Notes: generated by a model not told the origin, from the letters alone. 64,000 bases of DNA from DATFYM01 sp035315065 (GCA_035315065.1 DATFYM010000068.1:1-64000), one strand, 5' to 3'. Positions 9,401-17,377 are shown, counted from the first letter of the stretch. Made by a program: numbers and translations.

Positions 9401-9631
9401 TACGCCGCCTCCGACCGCGCCAAAGTAGAACACGCTGGGCTGGCCGGGAACGCCGGTGGCAGTGATGGCGCGACCGCCGCGAAAGGGCCCGATCATGCGC
9501 CAGCGCATGCCGGAGAAAAGGCTTGGATCAATCTGCTGGCCGTGAATTCGATGTGGGGCGAGCCACGCAAAGACCAAGGTACACGCCAGGACGGCGAGGC
9601 CGATGGAGAGCGAACGCCGAACGCAGGTCAC
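6443..9631 (-). CDS. Secreted Vps10/sortilin-type BNR (Asp-box) beta-propeller protein
   Basis: Length 1062 aa. GTG start at 9629-9631 with a GGGAGGTG ribosome site upstream. An N-terminal signal peptide (hydrophobic stretch, then HRIHGQ) predicts export. The first ~750 residues carry many Asp-box repeats (S-T-D-G-G-x-S/T-W: STDGGQSWQKV, STDAGITWRRI, SKDGGNTWQVL, THDGGKTWQET), typical of the Sortilin-Vps10 / BNR beta-propeller group that is abundant in Acidobacteriota. The C-terminal ~300 residues contain an Ig-like sandwich region (GMHRFVWDLRYPGVPGG) and a helical end. It is often labelled a glycosyl hydrolase, but no catalytic assignment can be made; a carbohydrate or peptide binding role is possible. 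The stop codon TAG is part of a REP palindrome. Confidence 0.85.
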   Translation of the reverse strand: MTCVRRSLSIGLAVLACTLVFAWLAPHRIHGQQIDPSLFSGMRWRMIGPFRGGRAITATGVPGQPSVFYFGAVGGGVWKTTNAGRTWTPIFDAEPIASIGAITVAPSDPKVIYVGSGEADMRDDISYGNGMYKSTDAGITWRRIGLEDSRQIGRIVVDPRNSDRVLVAALGHAYGANPERGVFRSTDGGQSWQKVLFKDENTGAIDLALDPRDSRTVYAALWQTRRPPWEVYPPSYGTGSGLYKSTDGGDTWQQLTGHGLPPDGLGRMGIAIAPAAPDRVYLLVDAKEGGVYRSDDAGANWQRTDSESRIWERGWYFGGITADPKNPDVVYVCNTSTYRSTDGGKSFDAIKGDPTGDDFHNLWIYPDDPARMIVSSDQGVVISVDGAKNWTSWYNQPTAQFYHVITDTHFPYWVCGPQQDSGSLCTASRSHAGTVSFRDWRTIGVGGESHYVAPDPLDPNVLYGGSFGAAVGKFNLTTGETQDIAPSLAHPGNYRHTWTLPTVFSPRDSHELYFSTQILFRSKDGGNTWQVLSPDLTREDPGAPPNLDPVTAADVTAGEGKRRGVIYTIAPSPLVAGEIWVGTDDGLIHVTRDDGKTWHNVTPPDLTPWSKVGILDASRHDRTTVYAAVDRHRLEDLKPHIYRTHDGGKTWQETVKGIPEGSYVNAVREDPVRKGLLYAGTETGVFVSFNDGDDWQPLQLNLPNCSVRDLVIHDDDLVIATHGRSFWILDDVTPLRQATTELAGSEAYLFRPETAYRVRPSSFEGTPLPVDEPQGENPPDGALIDYYLQSAPSGPVTLEVLDSAGKLVRSYSSEDKLPQVDPKRVPYTAYWIRSPLALSAEPGMHRFVWDLRYPGVPGGNPQARRFGGGAGPWAPPGQYQVRLTVSGQSHTQPLTVKMDPRVKTPQADLMKQFDMARQIGAAQAQVGAAFRSANHLHEQLQSLRSKASDQKALADEIDALDRKAIGLAGGTSAPSPFDEAVPSASASVTLRSLTSALSDVERAVQSADVAPTGDAVTAFQHDQQAMQKALALWNEIKDEDVPKLNASLKQANLQPVSVEEKR

Positions 9632-9724
9632 AATATCACACCTCCCGGGGGATGAGGCTCTTTTCGGAACGACGAAGTATACACCCGTCCGGGGAATCGC
9701 TCCATTCGAAACCAGGAATCCGAG

Positions 9725-10747
9725 TCACGACCCTCCCTTTCTCCGGGTTTCGCGCGGCCTCCGGTTTTGTCCTTTTGCGGCGAAGTCGAGCAGAAGCTGG
9801 GCCAAACGGCGAGGATCGTGCCGGGCCACGCGATCTTCGTCGAGCAGGCTCGCAGTGATCGGCTCGACGCCGAGGGCGCGTATCTCGTCGAGGTCGTTCA
9901 CCACCGGTTCGGCGCGCTGCTTGGCATACCGCCGCCGCAGAGTAGGGGAGAAGCTTCGCGTGTTCAGCACCACGTAGTCGAAGACTCTACGCCCGCTGTG
10001 TTGTTGGATGGCCCGCACGTGGTCGGAAGCCGTGCAGCGACGCGTCTCGCCTGGCTGCGTCATTAGGTTACAGACATAGATCTTGAGCGCCCGGGAACGC
10101 GCGATCGCCTCCGGGATACCGCGGACCAGAAGGTTCGGAATGAGCGACGTGTAGAGTGAGCCTGGACCCAAGGTGATGAGGTCAGCCTCCTCGATCGCCG
10201 CCAGCGTCTCGGGCAGCGGGCGGCACCCGGAAGGGACAATTTCCAGCCGCTCGATGGGCGCCCTGGTCCTGGTGATGGCCCTCTCGCCGGCGATGGTGCG
10301 GCCATCGCGTAGTTTCGCTCGCAGCCGCACGTCGGCCAGGGTGGCGGGGAAGATCTCGCCGCAAATGGCGAGCACCTCGCTGGAGACCTTCACCGCCTGG
10401 GCGAAATCGCGAGTGAGGTGGGTAAGCGCCGTAAGGAAGAGGTTGCCAAAACTGTGACCCCGGAGGCCGCGACCGCTCGAGAATCGGTAGTTGAAAAGCC
10501 GCGTGAAGAGGGTTTCGTCTTCCGCCAGGGCCACCATGCAGTTGCGAATGTCGCCGGGCGGAAGGATCCTAAACTCGCGGCGCAAGCGCCCTGAACTGCC
10601 GCCCTCATCGGTGACCGTGACCACGGCCGTCAGGCGGGAAATCGCGGGCGACCGCGGGGCGGCGTGGCCCGACTGCCGGACGTGGGCCTTGAGTCCCCGC
10701 AGCAGGGTGGCGAGTCCCGTGCCTCCGCCAATGGCCAGCACCTTCAT
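9725..10747 (-). CDS. yvcK: YvcK/CofD-family protein (gluconeogenesis factor homologue)
   Basis: Length 340 aa, ATG start. It opens with a Rossmann-like nucleotide-binding loop (MKVLAIGGGTGLATLLRGLK), followed by VTVTDEGGSSGRLRREF, LPPGDIRNCMVALA, and GHSFGNLFLTAL, all typical of the CofD/YvcK fold (UDP-sugar binding in YvcK). Further on are GPGSLYTSLIPNLLV and YVCNLMTQPGET, also conserved. YvcK proteins influence carbon metabolism and cell-wall precursor supply. The deazaflavin-related CofD is less likely because of length and motif details. It is usually found with rapZ and whiA, neither of which is nearby. Cytoplasmic. Confidence 0.9.
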   Translation of the reverse strand: MKVLAIGGGTGLATLLRGLKAHVRQSGHAAPRSPAISRLTAVVTVTDEGGSSGRLRREFRILPPGDIRNCMVALAEDETLFTRLFNYRFSSGRGLRGHSFGNLFLTALTHLTRDFAQAVKVSSEVLAICGEIFPATLADVRLRAKLRDGRTIAGERAITRTRAPIERLEIVPSGCRPLPETLAAIEEADLITLGPGSLYTSLIPNLLVRGIPEAIARSRALKIYVCNLMTQPGETRRCTASDHVRAIQQHSGRRVFDYVVLNTRSFSPTLRRRYAKQRAEPVVNDLDEIRALGVEPITASLLDEDRVARHDPRRLAQLLLDFAAKGQNRRPRETRRKGGS

Positions 10748-10873
10748 AGACGGGAGGGCGGTCAGCCCTCAGAAGTGAAAACAGTAATAGCCTACATTCT
10801 AAGAGGAAAGCGGCACCTGCGGAAAACGGCGGGCCAATCGCGGATAGGCCTCCGGTGATCCTCTATCGTCGAT

Positions 10874-11629
10874 TCAGGCGCGACGGGGCGCGGCGGGACC
10901 GCCTCCAGAATACACCAACTCCCGGAAGCGCGGGTCGTCCGCCAGCGAGGAAAAATCTTCGTCCTGGCGGATTTGAAAGCTGTTGGCCGGCCGCAACGTC
11001 ACGGAGACTCGCAGGTGCGTCACTGCTTCTTCCACGTTGCCTTGCAAGGCGTGGGCGGCCGCCAAGGCGTACTGGATGTCTTCGCGCTCCGGCTCCAGTT
11101 TGTCGGCGCGATCCAGGTAGCCGATGGCCGAATCCAGATTGCGGCTGTTCAGTTCCGCCACTCCCATCACGTATAAATCCGCGGCCGTTTTCGGGAGCGG
11201 GCCGGGTCGCCGCGTCCGGCTCTGGCACAGGCGGAGGTGAAGCCCTGCCCGCTCAGCCAGTTCGGGTGGAGCGGTGGCCGCCAGCTTCTCGAAGATTTCC
11301 TTGGCCTTTCCGTACTCCTGTTTCCTGAAAAACCGCGAGGCGGTGTCGAAGTTCCGCAGAGCAGAGGAGTACTGCGGGTCGCGACGCCCCTCCGGACGGT
11401 CCGCCTGACTCTCGGCACTTGACCCGGCGAAAACGCCTGCGGGCGGACGGGCCTGCGCTTGCCGCATCGACTTGGACCCATTGCCGTTGCCTGAACGCAC
11501 TCCGGGCCGCAGCCCCGACCCATTTCGTGGTGATGACCCATTGCCGGAGCCAGGAGTCGCTGGCGAGCCATTGGAGCGCCGGCGCTCGACTTCGAGCTGG
11601 GATGACTTCTTTGAGTTAATACGTTTCAT
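10874..11629 (-). CDS. Tetratricopeptide-repeat protein with low-complexity N-terminus
   Basis: Length 251 aa, ATG start. Residues 1-85 are Ser/Gly/Asn/Arg-rich and probably disordered. Residues ~95-240 contain TPR-like helices (YGKAKEIFEKLAATAPPELAERAGLHLRLC; ADLYVMGVAELNSRNLDSAIGYLDRADKLEPEREDIQYALAAAHALQGNVEEAVTHLRVSV). No signal peptide or membrane segment is visible. Likely a protein-interaction scaffold; the partner is unknown. It has its own ~1.2-kb upstream non-coding region. Confidence 0.75.
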   Translation of the reverse strand: MKRINSKKSSQLEVERRRSNGSPATPGSGNGSSPRNGSGLRPGVRSGNGNGSKSMRQAQARPPAGVFAGSSAESQADRPEGRRDPQYSSALRNFDTASRFFRKQEYGKAKEIFEKLAATAPPELAERAGLHLRLCQSRTRRPGPLPKTAADLYVMGVAELNSRNLDSAIGYLDRADKLEPEREDIQYALAAAHALQGNVEEAVTHLRVSVTLRPANSFQIRQDEDFSSLADDPRFRELVYSGGGPAAPRRA

Positions 11630-11723
11630 TTGATATGTTTGCCCAGGACCCTTAGTGTATGTTACAAACCGGGTTCCAATCCTACCCTAGAATTCCCTTC
11701 CCCTTCTTAACATCCTGTTTTGC

Positions 11724-11747
11724 CCAGCATCGCCCAAGCGATGCTGG
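11724..11747. other. Perfect 10-bp stem hairpin
   Basis: CCAGCATCGC, loop CCAA, GCGATGCTGG. It lies about 95 bp upstream of the TPR gene start, outside any coding sequence. There is no T-run on either side, so it is not a classic terminator. Confidence 0.7.
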
Positions 11748-11986
11748 CGCTTCCTTATGTATCATACCCGAATATTCAAAGTCAAACACTTGTTCTTGAC
11801 CGCAACTTCACCGCTCCGAAAGTCGAAACTCGAAACTCGAAACTCGAAATTCGTAAACATCCACGTTTTTCACCCTTTACCCTTCGTCCTGCCCCCTGTC
11901 CCCGCATTTCGTGCCAGAGAGCTTCGCACCATCGGGAGAGATTTGTCGAAAATCGGCCCTAAAATCACCGTAAGCCTTTGATGAAG

Positions 11987-12015
11987 CACCGCTTATTCGC
12001 GGTGGGTTTGTTTTT
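11987..12015 (+). terminator. Intrinsic terminator without an assigned upstream gene
   Basis: Stem CACCGC / GCGGTG with loop TTATTC, followed by GGTTTGTTTTT on the plus strand. No protein gene on this strand ends before it, so it may end an untranslated RNA starting somewhere after ~11750. Confidence 0.6.
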
Positions 12016-12830
12016 CCCATATTAAGCCTATCTTACTGAGTTAACATCACTTAATCTCAGTGGCGTTGTCTGGCTTTGCTCTACCTACCTGCCCCAATCC
12101 TGAATCGGCAATGTAGAGGGTCGTGCCACCGGTCGCAACTTGCGAAAAACGGAACCAAGAATGGCCGTAAGCTGTTGAGGCAATGGACGATAGACGCCGT
12201 GGCTTCGTTCTTGTCGTTCGAAGCGTATCCTCTTGATCATAAAAGGCTTGAGCCCCGTGGCTTCGCTTGGCTTCGTTCTTGCTCTGGCTCTTGTCCGGAC
12301 TTGCTCACTGGCATCGACTCCACGCTTCCGGTCCGATGATGCCCACTCTGAATCGAAGTTCGCTTCGCAAGTTGGCCACGCTCCAGTGTTTCCTTCAATC
12401 TTTCACCCTTCCCTTCACAACTCACAATTCACCCTTTGCTTCCCCCATACGACGGAAGCCTAACATAAGTTTGCACAAAAGTCAAGTCTTTCTTTCAGAC
12501 ATAGTACCCACGTGGGCTATGGGGCAGCGAGGACCGTTTTCCAAGGGCATCTCTTGAGCCGGGTAGGAAGGGGATGCGGCTGGCATCAAGTTTATGCGCG
12601 GGGCCAGCCGTAAAGTTCATGAGCCAGATCCAGGCCGCGGACCGCGTGGCGTTGTAACGAGGGAGGCGCCGCCAGCCAGGCGACTTTCTGTTTGGCGTGA
12701 GATTTGATGCCCGTCGCGGACAGGGAGAACTGCTCGCAGATAGATTGTAACTTCCCCGTGACGCCATTCGTCGTGAGCGTTATAAGGCGTTTAAGAGGCT
12801 GGTTAGGAGTGCTGCCCGAGGAGGCCAGCC

Positions 12831-14489
12831 ATGATGGTTCCCAGTCCGGAACGAATCCTTTTTCTCATCATCGGGTCGGGGTTTCTGCTGATCGCAGCGG
12901 GGACGTCTGATGCGCAGGCGTCGCCGTCGCAGAATCCACCAACGATTAGGGCCACCACTCGCCTGGTAGAGATTAATGTGGTGGTGCATGATAAGAAGGG
13001 CGTGCCGGTCACGGGGCTCACACGAGAGGATTTCACGATCCTCGACGGCCTGAAAGAGGAGAAGGTCGCGACTTTCTCCGTCGAGTCCCGTCGAGCCCCA
13101 AAGGGATCCTCTGAACCCTTGCCGCCCAACGTATTCTCCAATCGCGTCGCAAGGGAAGGCGTAACTCCAACCAGCGTCGTGGTGATTCTGCTAGATGCCG
13201 CCGGTACCACGTTCTGGGATCTGGCCTACGCGCGACAGCAAGTGATCAAGTTTCTCAGCCAGCTCCAGCCGCAAGATCGCGTCGCCCTGTATGTTCTGGG
13301 AAGGGAGCTGCACATAGTTCAGGACTTCACCACCGACCCGGCGCCCCTCATCGAGGCGATTCGCGCCAACGGGGTAAGGGCCAGCGCCACAGCGGCTATG
13401 ACCATGTCCGGTGAGGTTCTGTCGAAACCACCCGCCCTCTCCGGCCGTGCCGCACTCGCGGCGGCTCGACTTGACGCTGGACTATCGGCCATGAGCATTT
13501 CGCGGGACATCGCGCGACAATGGCTGCGATTGACGGTCCTTGACGCGCTGCAAGCCATTGCGTGGCACCTCTCCGGCCTGCCGGGTCGAAAGAGCCTCCT
13601 CTGGGTCACCGGCAGCGTGCCCTTTCCACAAAGCCCATATCCTGGCACTACTGACCCCCTCGGCCCGAAGGTCCGCGAGACTCTCCGTCTGCTGAATCAG
13701 GCAGACGTGGCCCTTTACCCGGTTGACGCTCGTGGACTCTTTGTTGATCCTCGCTTCAACGCCGAAAATAGAGAAATGGACGCCGGCGGGAGCGGGCTGC
13801 AACAAATGAATCTCCAGATTCAGGGCATGATCTATCACGCGGCGGAAACCGGTGGTCGAGCCTTCTACAACACCAACGACCTGAAAACGGCACTGCGCAC
13901 TGCGCTCGACGATTCGGAGCTCACCTATACGCTTGGCTACTACCCGACCCACGGGCAATGGGACGGGAAGTACCGTCCCATCAAGGTGCGCGTGAACAGG
14001 GAAGGCATGGATGTGCGCTGCAGAAAGGGCTATTTCGCCACCACCGAAGAGCCGCCCGTGGAAGACGCTGTGGCGATTTTGAAGGAGGCCGCGCTGAATC
14101 CGCTCGATGCCACCAGTGTGGGCCTGACGGTGCGTGCGAGGCCGCTTGGCGCGGCTGGCGACGGTGTCGAAGTCGCGGTCAACGTGGATGCGAAAGACTT
14201 GACATTCCGGCCTACGAAGGGCCTTTGGAGCGTGCAGTTCGATACTTGGCTCGGTCAATACACGAACAGCGGCGCGTCGTTGGAAGGGATCTCCAAAGGA
14301 ACTTCAGCGGATCTGAAACCGGGTACCTACCAGAAGATCATGGCCGAAGGCGGCGTGAGCCTGACCTTCAAAGAAAAGATCAAGCCGGGAGCACAGGAAT
14401 TGCGTGTGGTGGTGCGGGATGGCTCGTCGGGATCCATCGGCTCGGTCCGAATCCCCTTGGAAAAGTTGCTGAGCCAGTCCGCACCCTAG
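12831..14489 (+). CDS. Secreted VWA protein (VWFA-related acidobacterial domain)
   Basis: Length 552 aa; ATG preceded by GAGGAGG. N-terminal hydrophobic export signal (ILFLIIGSGFLLIAAGTSDAQA). Residues ~38-75 form the conserved lead-in of the family (TRLVEINVVVHDKKGVPVTGLTREDFTILD). A von Willebrand A domain follows (VVVILLDAAGTTFWDLAYARQQVIKFL ... DRVALYVLG ... KSLLWVTGSVPF). The usual MIDAS D-x-S-x-S is degenerate here (D-A-A-G-T), so metal-dependent binding may be weakened. The C-terminus (TYTLGYYPTHGQWDGKYRPIKVRV, RKGYFA) is typical of the acidobacterial family. Function unknown; probably extracytoplasmic protein interaction. Confidence 0.88.
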   Translation: MMVPSPERILFLIIGSGFLLIAAGTSDAQASPSQNPPTIRATTRLVEINVVVHDKKGVPVTGLTREDFTILDGLKEEKVATFSVESRRAPKGSSEPLPPNVFSNRVAREGVTPTSVVVILLDAAGTTFWDLAYARQQVIKFLSQLQPQDRVALYVLGRELHIVQDFTTDPAPLIEAIRANGVRASATAAMTMSGEVLSKPPALSGRAALAAARLDAGLSAMSISRDIARQWLRLTVLDALQAIAWHLSGLPGRKSLLWVTGSVPFPQSPYPGTTDPLGPKVRETLRLLNQADVALYPVDARGLFVDPRFNAENREMDAGGSGLQQMNLQIQGMIYHAAETGGRAFYNTNDLKTALRTALDDSELTYTLGYYPTHGQWDGKYRPIKVRVNREGMDVRCRKGYFATTEEPPVEDAVAILKEAALNPLDATSVGLTVRARPLGAAGDGVEVAVNVDAKDLTFRPTKGLWSVQFDTWLGQYTNSGASLEGISKGTSADLKPGTYQKIMAEGGVSLTFKEKIKPGAQELRVVVRDGSSGSIGSVRIPLEKLLSQSAP

Positions 14490-14780
14490 GCAAAGACGAG
14501 AGACGACGCTCCCAAGTGATTCTTCCTCACGCGAGGGGCCGTGTTTGAGGTAAAGGCCAAGATTGCGGTATGGTGCATCCCTCAAGAGTGAACACTTAGA
14601 ACCTTGTGATTCGGCGGACCAATTCCATCCACTAGCGCCCACCGAAATACCAAGATTTCAGGGTCTTAGAACCCGACAGGTTTGCGTGGCACGCTTCCCG
14701 CCCGATTAGTCCAGAAAAGAGAAGCTCATCTCGAGGAAGCCACAATCCCCTCCAAACCTGAACCTGACCTGATCTTTCGC

Positions 14781-14810
14781 TTGCGCTCCTCACATCATCC
14801 GTGGTATATG
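14781..14810 (+). promoter_or_regulatory. Putative sigma-70-type promoter for the polycysteine leader
   Basis: Candidate -35 TTGCGC (14781-14786), 18-bp spacer, candidate -10 TATATG (14805-14810). With the usual 6-nt discriminator, transcription would begin at 14817, which is the A of the second ATG of the leader ORF, giving a leaderless message. Prediction by eye only. Confidence 0.45.
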
Positions 14811-14816
14811 ATTTCT

Positions 14817-14891
14817 ATGCTAAAAGTGGGCGTCCTTTTCGCCGCCAAGATCGAAACATCGTGTCGTTGCCGCTGTTGTTGCGGTTGTTGA
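14817..14891 (+). CDS. Polycysteine leader peptide upstream of sulfurtransferase
   Basis: A short ORF of 24 codons (27 from the ATG at 14808) ends in S-C-R-C-R-C-C-C-G-C-stop: six cysteines in the last nine residues. The stop (14889-14891) is 69 bp before the rhodanese gene start. The N-terminal half (MLKVGVLFAAKIET) has no special feature. Cys-rich short ORFs ahead of sulfur genes act in mycobacteria as cysteine-responsive attenuators: ribosome progress through the Cys codons reports charged tRNA-Cys. Position, composition and a promoter that would make it leaderless all fit that model. The attenuator secondary structure was not demonstrated. Confidence 0.6.
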   Translation: MLKVGVLFAAKIETSCRCRCCCGC

Positions 14892-14960
14892 CCTTAACCG
14901 CGCTTCCTTCAGTTAAACTTGTATTCAGACTTAAACATTCTTCAAGGAGGTTAGCTGCCA

Positions 14961-15827
14961 ATGGGTGACTACAAGCATCCGGAAGTTCTGGTAAGTACCG
15001 AATGGGTGGCGGAGCACGCGGACGACCCTAACGTGCGCCTGGTGGAAGTGGACGTCGACACCAGCGCCTACGACAAGGGTCACATCCGCAACGCCGTCGG
15101 CTGGAATTGGACCTCTCAGCTCCAGGATAACGTCCGTCGCGACGTGTTGGGCCGCCAGGCGTTCGAGGATCTGGCGACCAAATCCGGCATCACCCCCGAA
15201 ACCACGGTGGTGCTCTACGGCGACAACAACAATTGGTTCGCCGCCTATGCCCTATGGCAAATGAAGTATTACGGCCACAAAGATGCGCGCCTGATGAACG
15301 GTGGACGCAAGAAGTGGGAGATCGAGGGCCGGCCTTTGACCACGGAACCGCCCCACATCCCGGTGGTTAACCCCTACCACGCCTCGCCGCCGGACGAGGG
15401 CGTGCGGGCGCGGCGCGAGCAGATCTTCGCCATCCTGGACCAGGCGAACGCCAATCTGGTAGACGTGCGCTCGGTGGACGAGTTCACGGGCAAGGTGATC
15501 GCGCCCGCCGGCATGACGGAGACGGCACAGCGGGGCGGTCACATCCCCACCGCCATCAACGTTCCCTGGGCGAAGGCGGCCAACGAAGACGGCACCTTTA
15601 AGTCCTACGACGAACTGGCGCAACTCTACCAAGACGCCGGGGTGCGAGCAGCCGTCGATACGGTGGCTTACTGCCGCATCGGCGAGCGCAGTTCGCACAC
15701 CTGGTTCGTGCTGAAGTATCTGCTGGGCTACCCGAACGTCCGCAACTACGACGGGAGCTGGACGGAGTGGGGCAACCTGGTGGACGCCCCCATCGAGAAG
15801 GGCGGAGCCAAGGCGGCGGGAGCGTAA
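14961..15827 (+). CDS. Thiosulfate/3-mercaptopyruvate sulfurtransferase (two rhodanese domains)
   Basis: Length 288 aa; ATG preceded by AAGGAGG at 14943. N-terminal rhodanese domain (~residues 8-125: NVRLVEVDVDTSAYDKGHIRNAVGWNW, VVLYGDNNNWFAAYALWQMKYYGHKDARLMNGGRKKW) without a cysteine; C-terminal domain (~145-280) with the active-site loop A-Y-C-R-I-G-E-R-S-S, the CRIGERS loop of CysA2/SseA-like enzymes. It transfers sulfane sulfur to cyanide or thiol acceptors in the cytoplasm. Similar length to CysA2 of actinobacteria. The Cys-rich leader ORF upstream suggests control by cysteine supply. The stop codon is followed at once by a heptamer-arm repeat. Confidence 0.92.
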   Translation: MGDYKHPEVLVSTEWVAEHADDPNVRLVEVDVDTSAYDKGHIRNAVGWNWTSQLQDNVRRDVLGRQAFEDLATKSGITPETTVVLYGDNNNWFAAYALWQMKYYGHKDARLMNGGRKKWEIEGRPLTTEPPHIPVVNPYHASPPDEGVRARREQIFAILDQANANLVDVRSVDEFTGKVIAPAGMTETAQRGGHIPTAINVPWAKAANEDGTFKSYDELAQLYQDAGVRAAVDTVAYCRIGERSSHTWFVLKYLLGYPNVRNYDGSWTEWGNLVDAPIEKGGAKAAGA

Positions 15828-16133
15828 ATCAGCGGTCAGCTATAAGCCTTCAGCTATCAGCAATCGGCCTTCAGCTATGTTTCAGCTCTTGGCCGAAAAC
15901 TGATGGCTGAGTGCCGCCTGCTGGTTGGCTGACGGCCGAAAGCTGAGAAGCTGTAAAGTAATTGCGAGGGAGCTTCCATCACAGAGACACGGAGGCACAG
16001 AGAAAAATGGGAACCGTCGAGAAACAAACGACATCTTCACGTGATCCTCGTTCTGTTCTCTGTGTCTCCGAGCCTCTGTTTTTAGTTCTTCACAGCTTCT
16101 GAGAGCTGATGGCTGGCTCTTGACGGTTGAGAG
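15828..16133. repeat. Two heptamer-arm repeat families between convergent genes
   Basis: 15830-15955 and 16090-16133 carry TCAGCTA/TCAGCAA-type units and their inverse (GCTGATGGCTG). 15960-16090 is a second element: CAGAGACACGGAGGCACAGAG arm, core GAGAAAAATGGGAA...AAACAAACGACATCTTCA, then TCTGTGTCTCCGAGCCTCTG. The latter is a member of the three-copy family also found at 20366-20474 (opposite strand) and 29437-29590. Confidence 0.85.
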
Positions 16134-16367
16134 TTACTTGAGCTGAAGCCGTAGTGTCTTCTTCTGCAGAAGCATGTCGATCTTATCTTCGCGGGCCAGC
16201 CAGCCAAGGGCGAATCCCAGCATGTCCCCCTGCCCATTCAACTTCTTCTTGAGTTGGGTAAGGGTCATAGGTCCGTTGGTGGTGAGGGTTTGCCACACTT
16301 GACCTGCGGCTTCTCCCACCTGGTCCTTGATTTCGGTTCCCGTCATTTCACCGGTAGTGTTTTCCAT
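16134..16367 (-). CDS. Small winged-helix domain protein
   Basis: Length 77 aa from the ATG at 16365-16367, chosen because a GGAGGAG ribosome site precedes it. The frame is open further upstream, but that extension lacks such a site. The sequence (GEAAGQVWQTLTTNGPMTLTQLKKKL..., MLGFALGWLAREDKI) matches the short winged-helix family DUF2582, seen as a free-standing ~70-residue DNA-binding-like fold. Target unknown. The TAA stop is directly followed by the heptamer-arm repeat shared with the convergent rhodanese gene. Confidence 0.75.
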   Translation of the reverse strand: MENTTGEMTGTEIKDQVGEAAGQVWQTLTTNGPMTLTQLKKKLNGQGDMLGFALGWLAREDKIDMLLQKKTLRLQLK

Positions 16368-16894
16368 GTTTACTTTCTCCTCCATAACGCTTGAGAATGA
16401 CCAGCACTCAGCCGTCAACGCTCAGCAAAAAGCTGACCGCTAAGTACTGAAATGTGCAAATTGTCAGAAACCTTAGTCTAGTCCAGACGGCCCGTAAAGG
16501 CAAGTAAAATAGCTTTTATGGTACCTATAAACGGCGCCCTCTAGAGCTTGCCATGGAGCCAAACGAATGGTAACAACTGTGAATTCAATAAGTTGACAGG
16601 CCTGAAGTCGGCCTCGATGAGAGCCCCAAAGGGCTTCTCAGCGCCGTGTTGGGTTAGCTTAGCCCTGACTTATCGGCGCAGGCACGCCCGCCCTCTGCTT
16701 GTTGGCTGATAGCTGATGGCTGAAGTCTGACGGTTTCCAGAAAACAGTTGAACCTCCAACGCCTGCTGTGCTATTCGAGTTAGACTGTACCTGTCGAGAT
16801 CGGGCGTTTCTTGCTGAGCCCCATTGCTGACGGCTGCCAGTTGACCGGTGATAGCCGGCCGATGGTGCGGAACGGCAGGTCGAGGTTGGTCCCT
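16368..16894. other. Intergenic region
   Basis: AT-rich stretch at ~16500-16600, a likely promoter zone for the divergent winged-helix and MOSC genes. A GAGAGCCC/GGGCTTCTC hairpin near 16618-16640 lacks a T-run. A TGATAGCTGATGGCTGA heptamer-type array occurs at ~16703-16735. No gene seen. Confidence 0.5.
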
Positions 16895-17377
16895 ATGGGT
16901 GAAGGCAAAGTGGTCTCAATTTATACTGCTCCGGCGGCGACGGCGCCGATGTGGGGCCAGCCGCAAGTCCAGGCAGTGGCGGGAAAAGGACTGGAAGGAG
17001 ATCGCTACTTCTCCGGCACCGGTACTTTCTGGAAGCCCAGGCCCGATTACGAGGTCACGCTCATCGAAATCGAAGCGATCGAGGCGCTGGAGCGCGACTA
17101 CGGGGTGTCGCTCGCGCCGGGCGAGTCGCGCCGGAACATCGTCACCCGCGGCGTGGCGCTGAACCACCTGGTGGGCCGCGAGTTCCAGATTGGAGAAGTC
17201 ACGCTGCGAGGAATCCGGCTGTGCGAACCCTGCGCCCATCTTCAAAGGCTGACACGCGAGGGCGTGATAAAAGGGCTCGCGCACCGTGGCGGGTTGCGGG
17301 CGCAGGTACTCAACGGCGGCACGATTGCAGTGGACGATCGCGTGGCCGAGGTCCCCAAATTGACGATTGCCGATTGA
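16895..17377 (+). CDS. MOSC-domain protein
   Basis: Start taken at ATG 16895 (MGEGKVVSIY), where MOSC homology begins; upstream in-frame starts at 16811 and 16862 exist but add non-conserved residues. Length 160 aa. The MOSC fold spans most of the protein: GKGLEGDRYFSG, EVTLIEIEAIEAL, RRNIVTRGVALNHLVGREFQIGEVTLRGIRLCEPCAHL, RGGLRAQVLNGG. The Cys in L-C-E-P-C matches the conserved sulfur/metal-ligand cysteine of MOSC proteins (molybdenum cofactor sulfurase C-terminal family). Probably a cytoplasmic sulfur or molybdenum-cofactor carrier; substrate unknown. The last residues LTIAD and the stop come from an ATTGACG heptamer repeat. Confidence 0.85.
   Translation: MGEGKVVSIYTAPAATAPMWGQPQVQAVAGKGLEGDRYFSGTGTFWKPRPDYEVTLIEIEAIEALERDYGVSLAPGESRRNIVTRGVALNHLVGREFQIGEVTLRGIRLCEPCAHLQRLTREGVIKGLAHRGGLRAQVLNGGTIAVDDRVAEVPKLTIAD

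Larger units (their letters stand above)
11630..12830. other. Long intergenic region with hairpin and terminator
   Basis: There is no convincing protein gene. Visible elements are a perfect 10-bp stem (CCAGCATCGC / GCGATGCTGG) at 11724-11747, a CGAAACT heptamer array at about 11817-11850, a good intrinsic terminator at 11987-12015, and islands shared with the intergenic region at 58.9-59.3 kb. A minus-strand frame at 12495-12767 has no recognisable domain and is not called. Confidence 0.5.

Noticed and set aside
7835..9655. Long plus-strand frames opposite the Vps10/BNR gene
   Set aside because: Antisense shadows of high-GC third-position bias; no motifs.
11655..11690. tRNA-like T-loop (GGGTTCCAATCC)
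   Set aside because: No acceptor, D or anticodon arms can be formed around it.
12495..12767. 90-residue minus-strand protein
   Set aside because: No domain, no ribosome site, atypical composition; left as non-coding.
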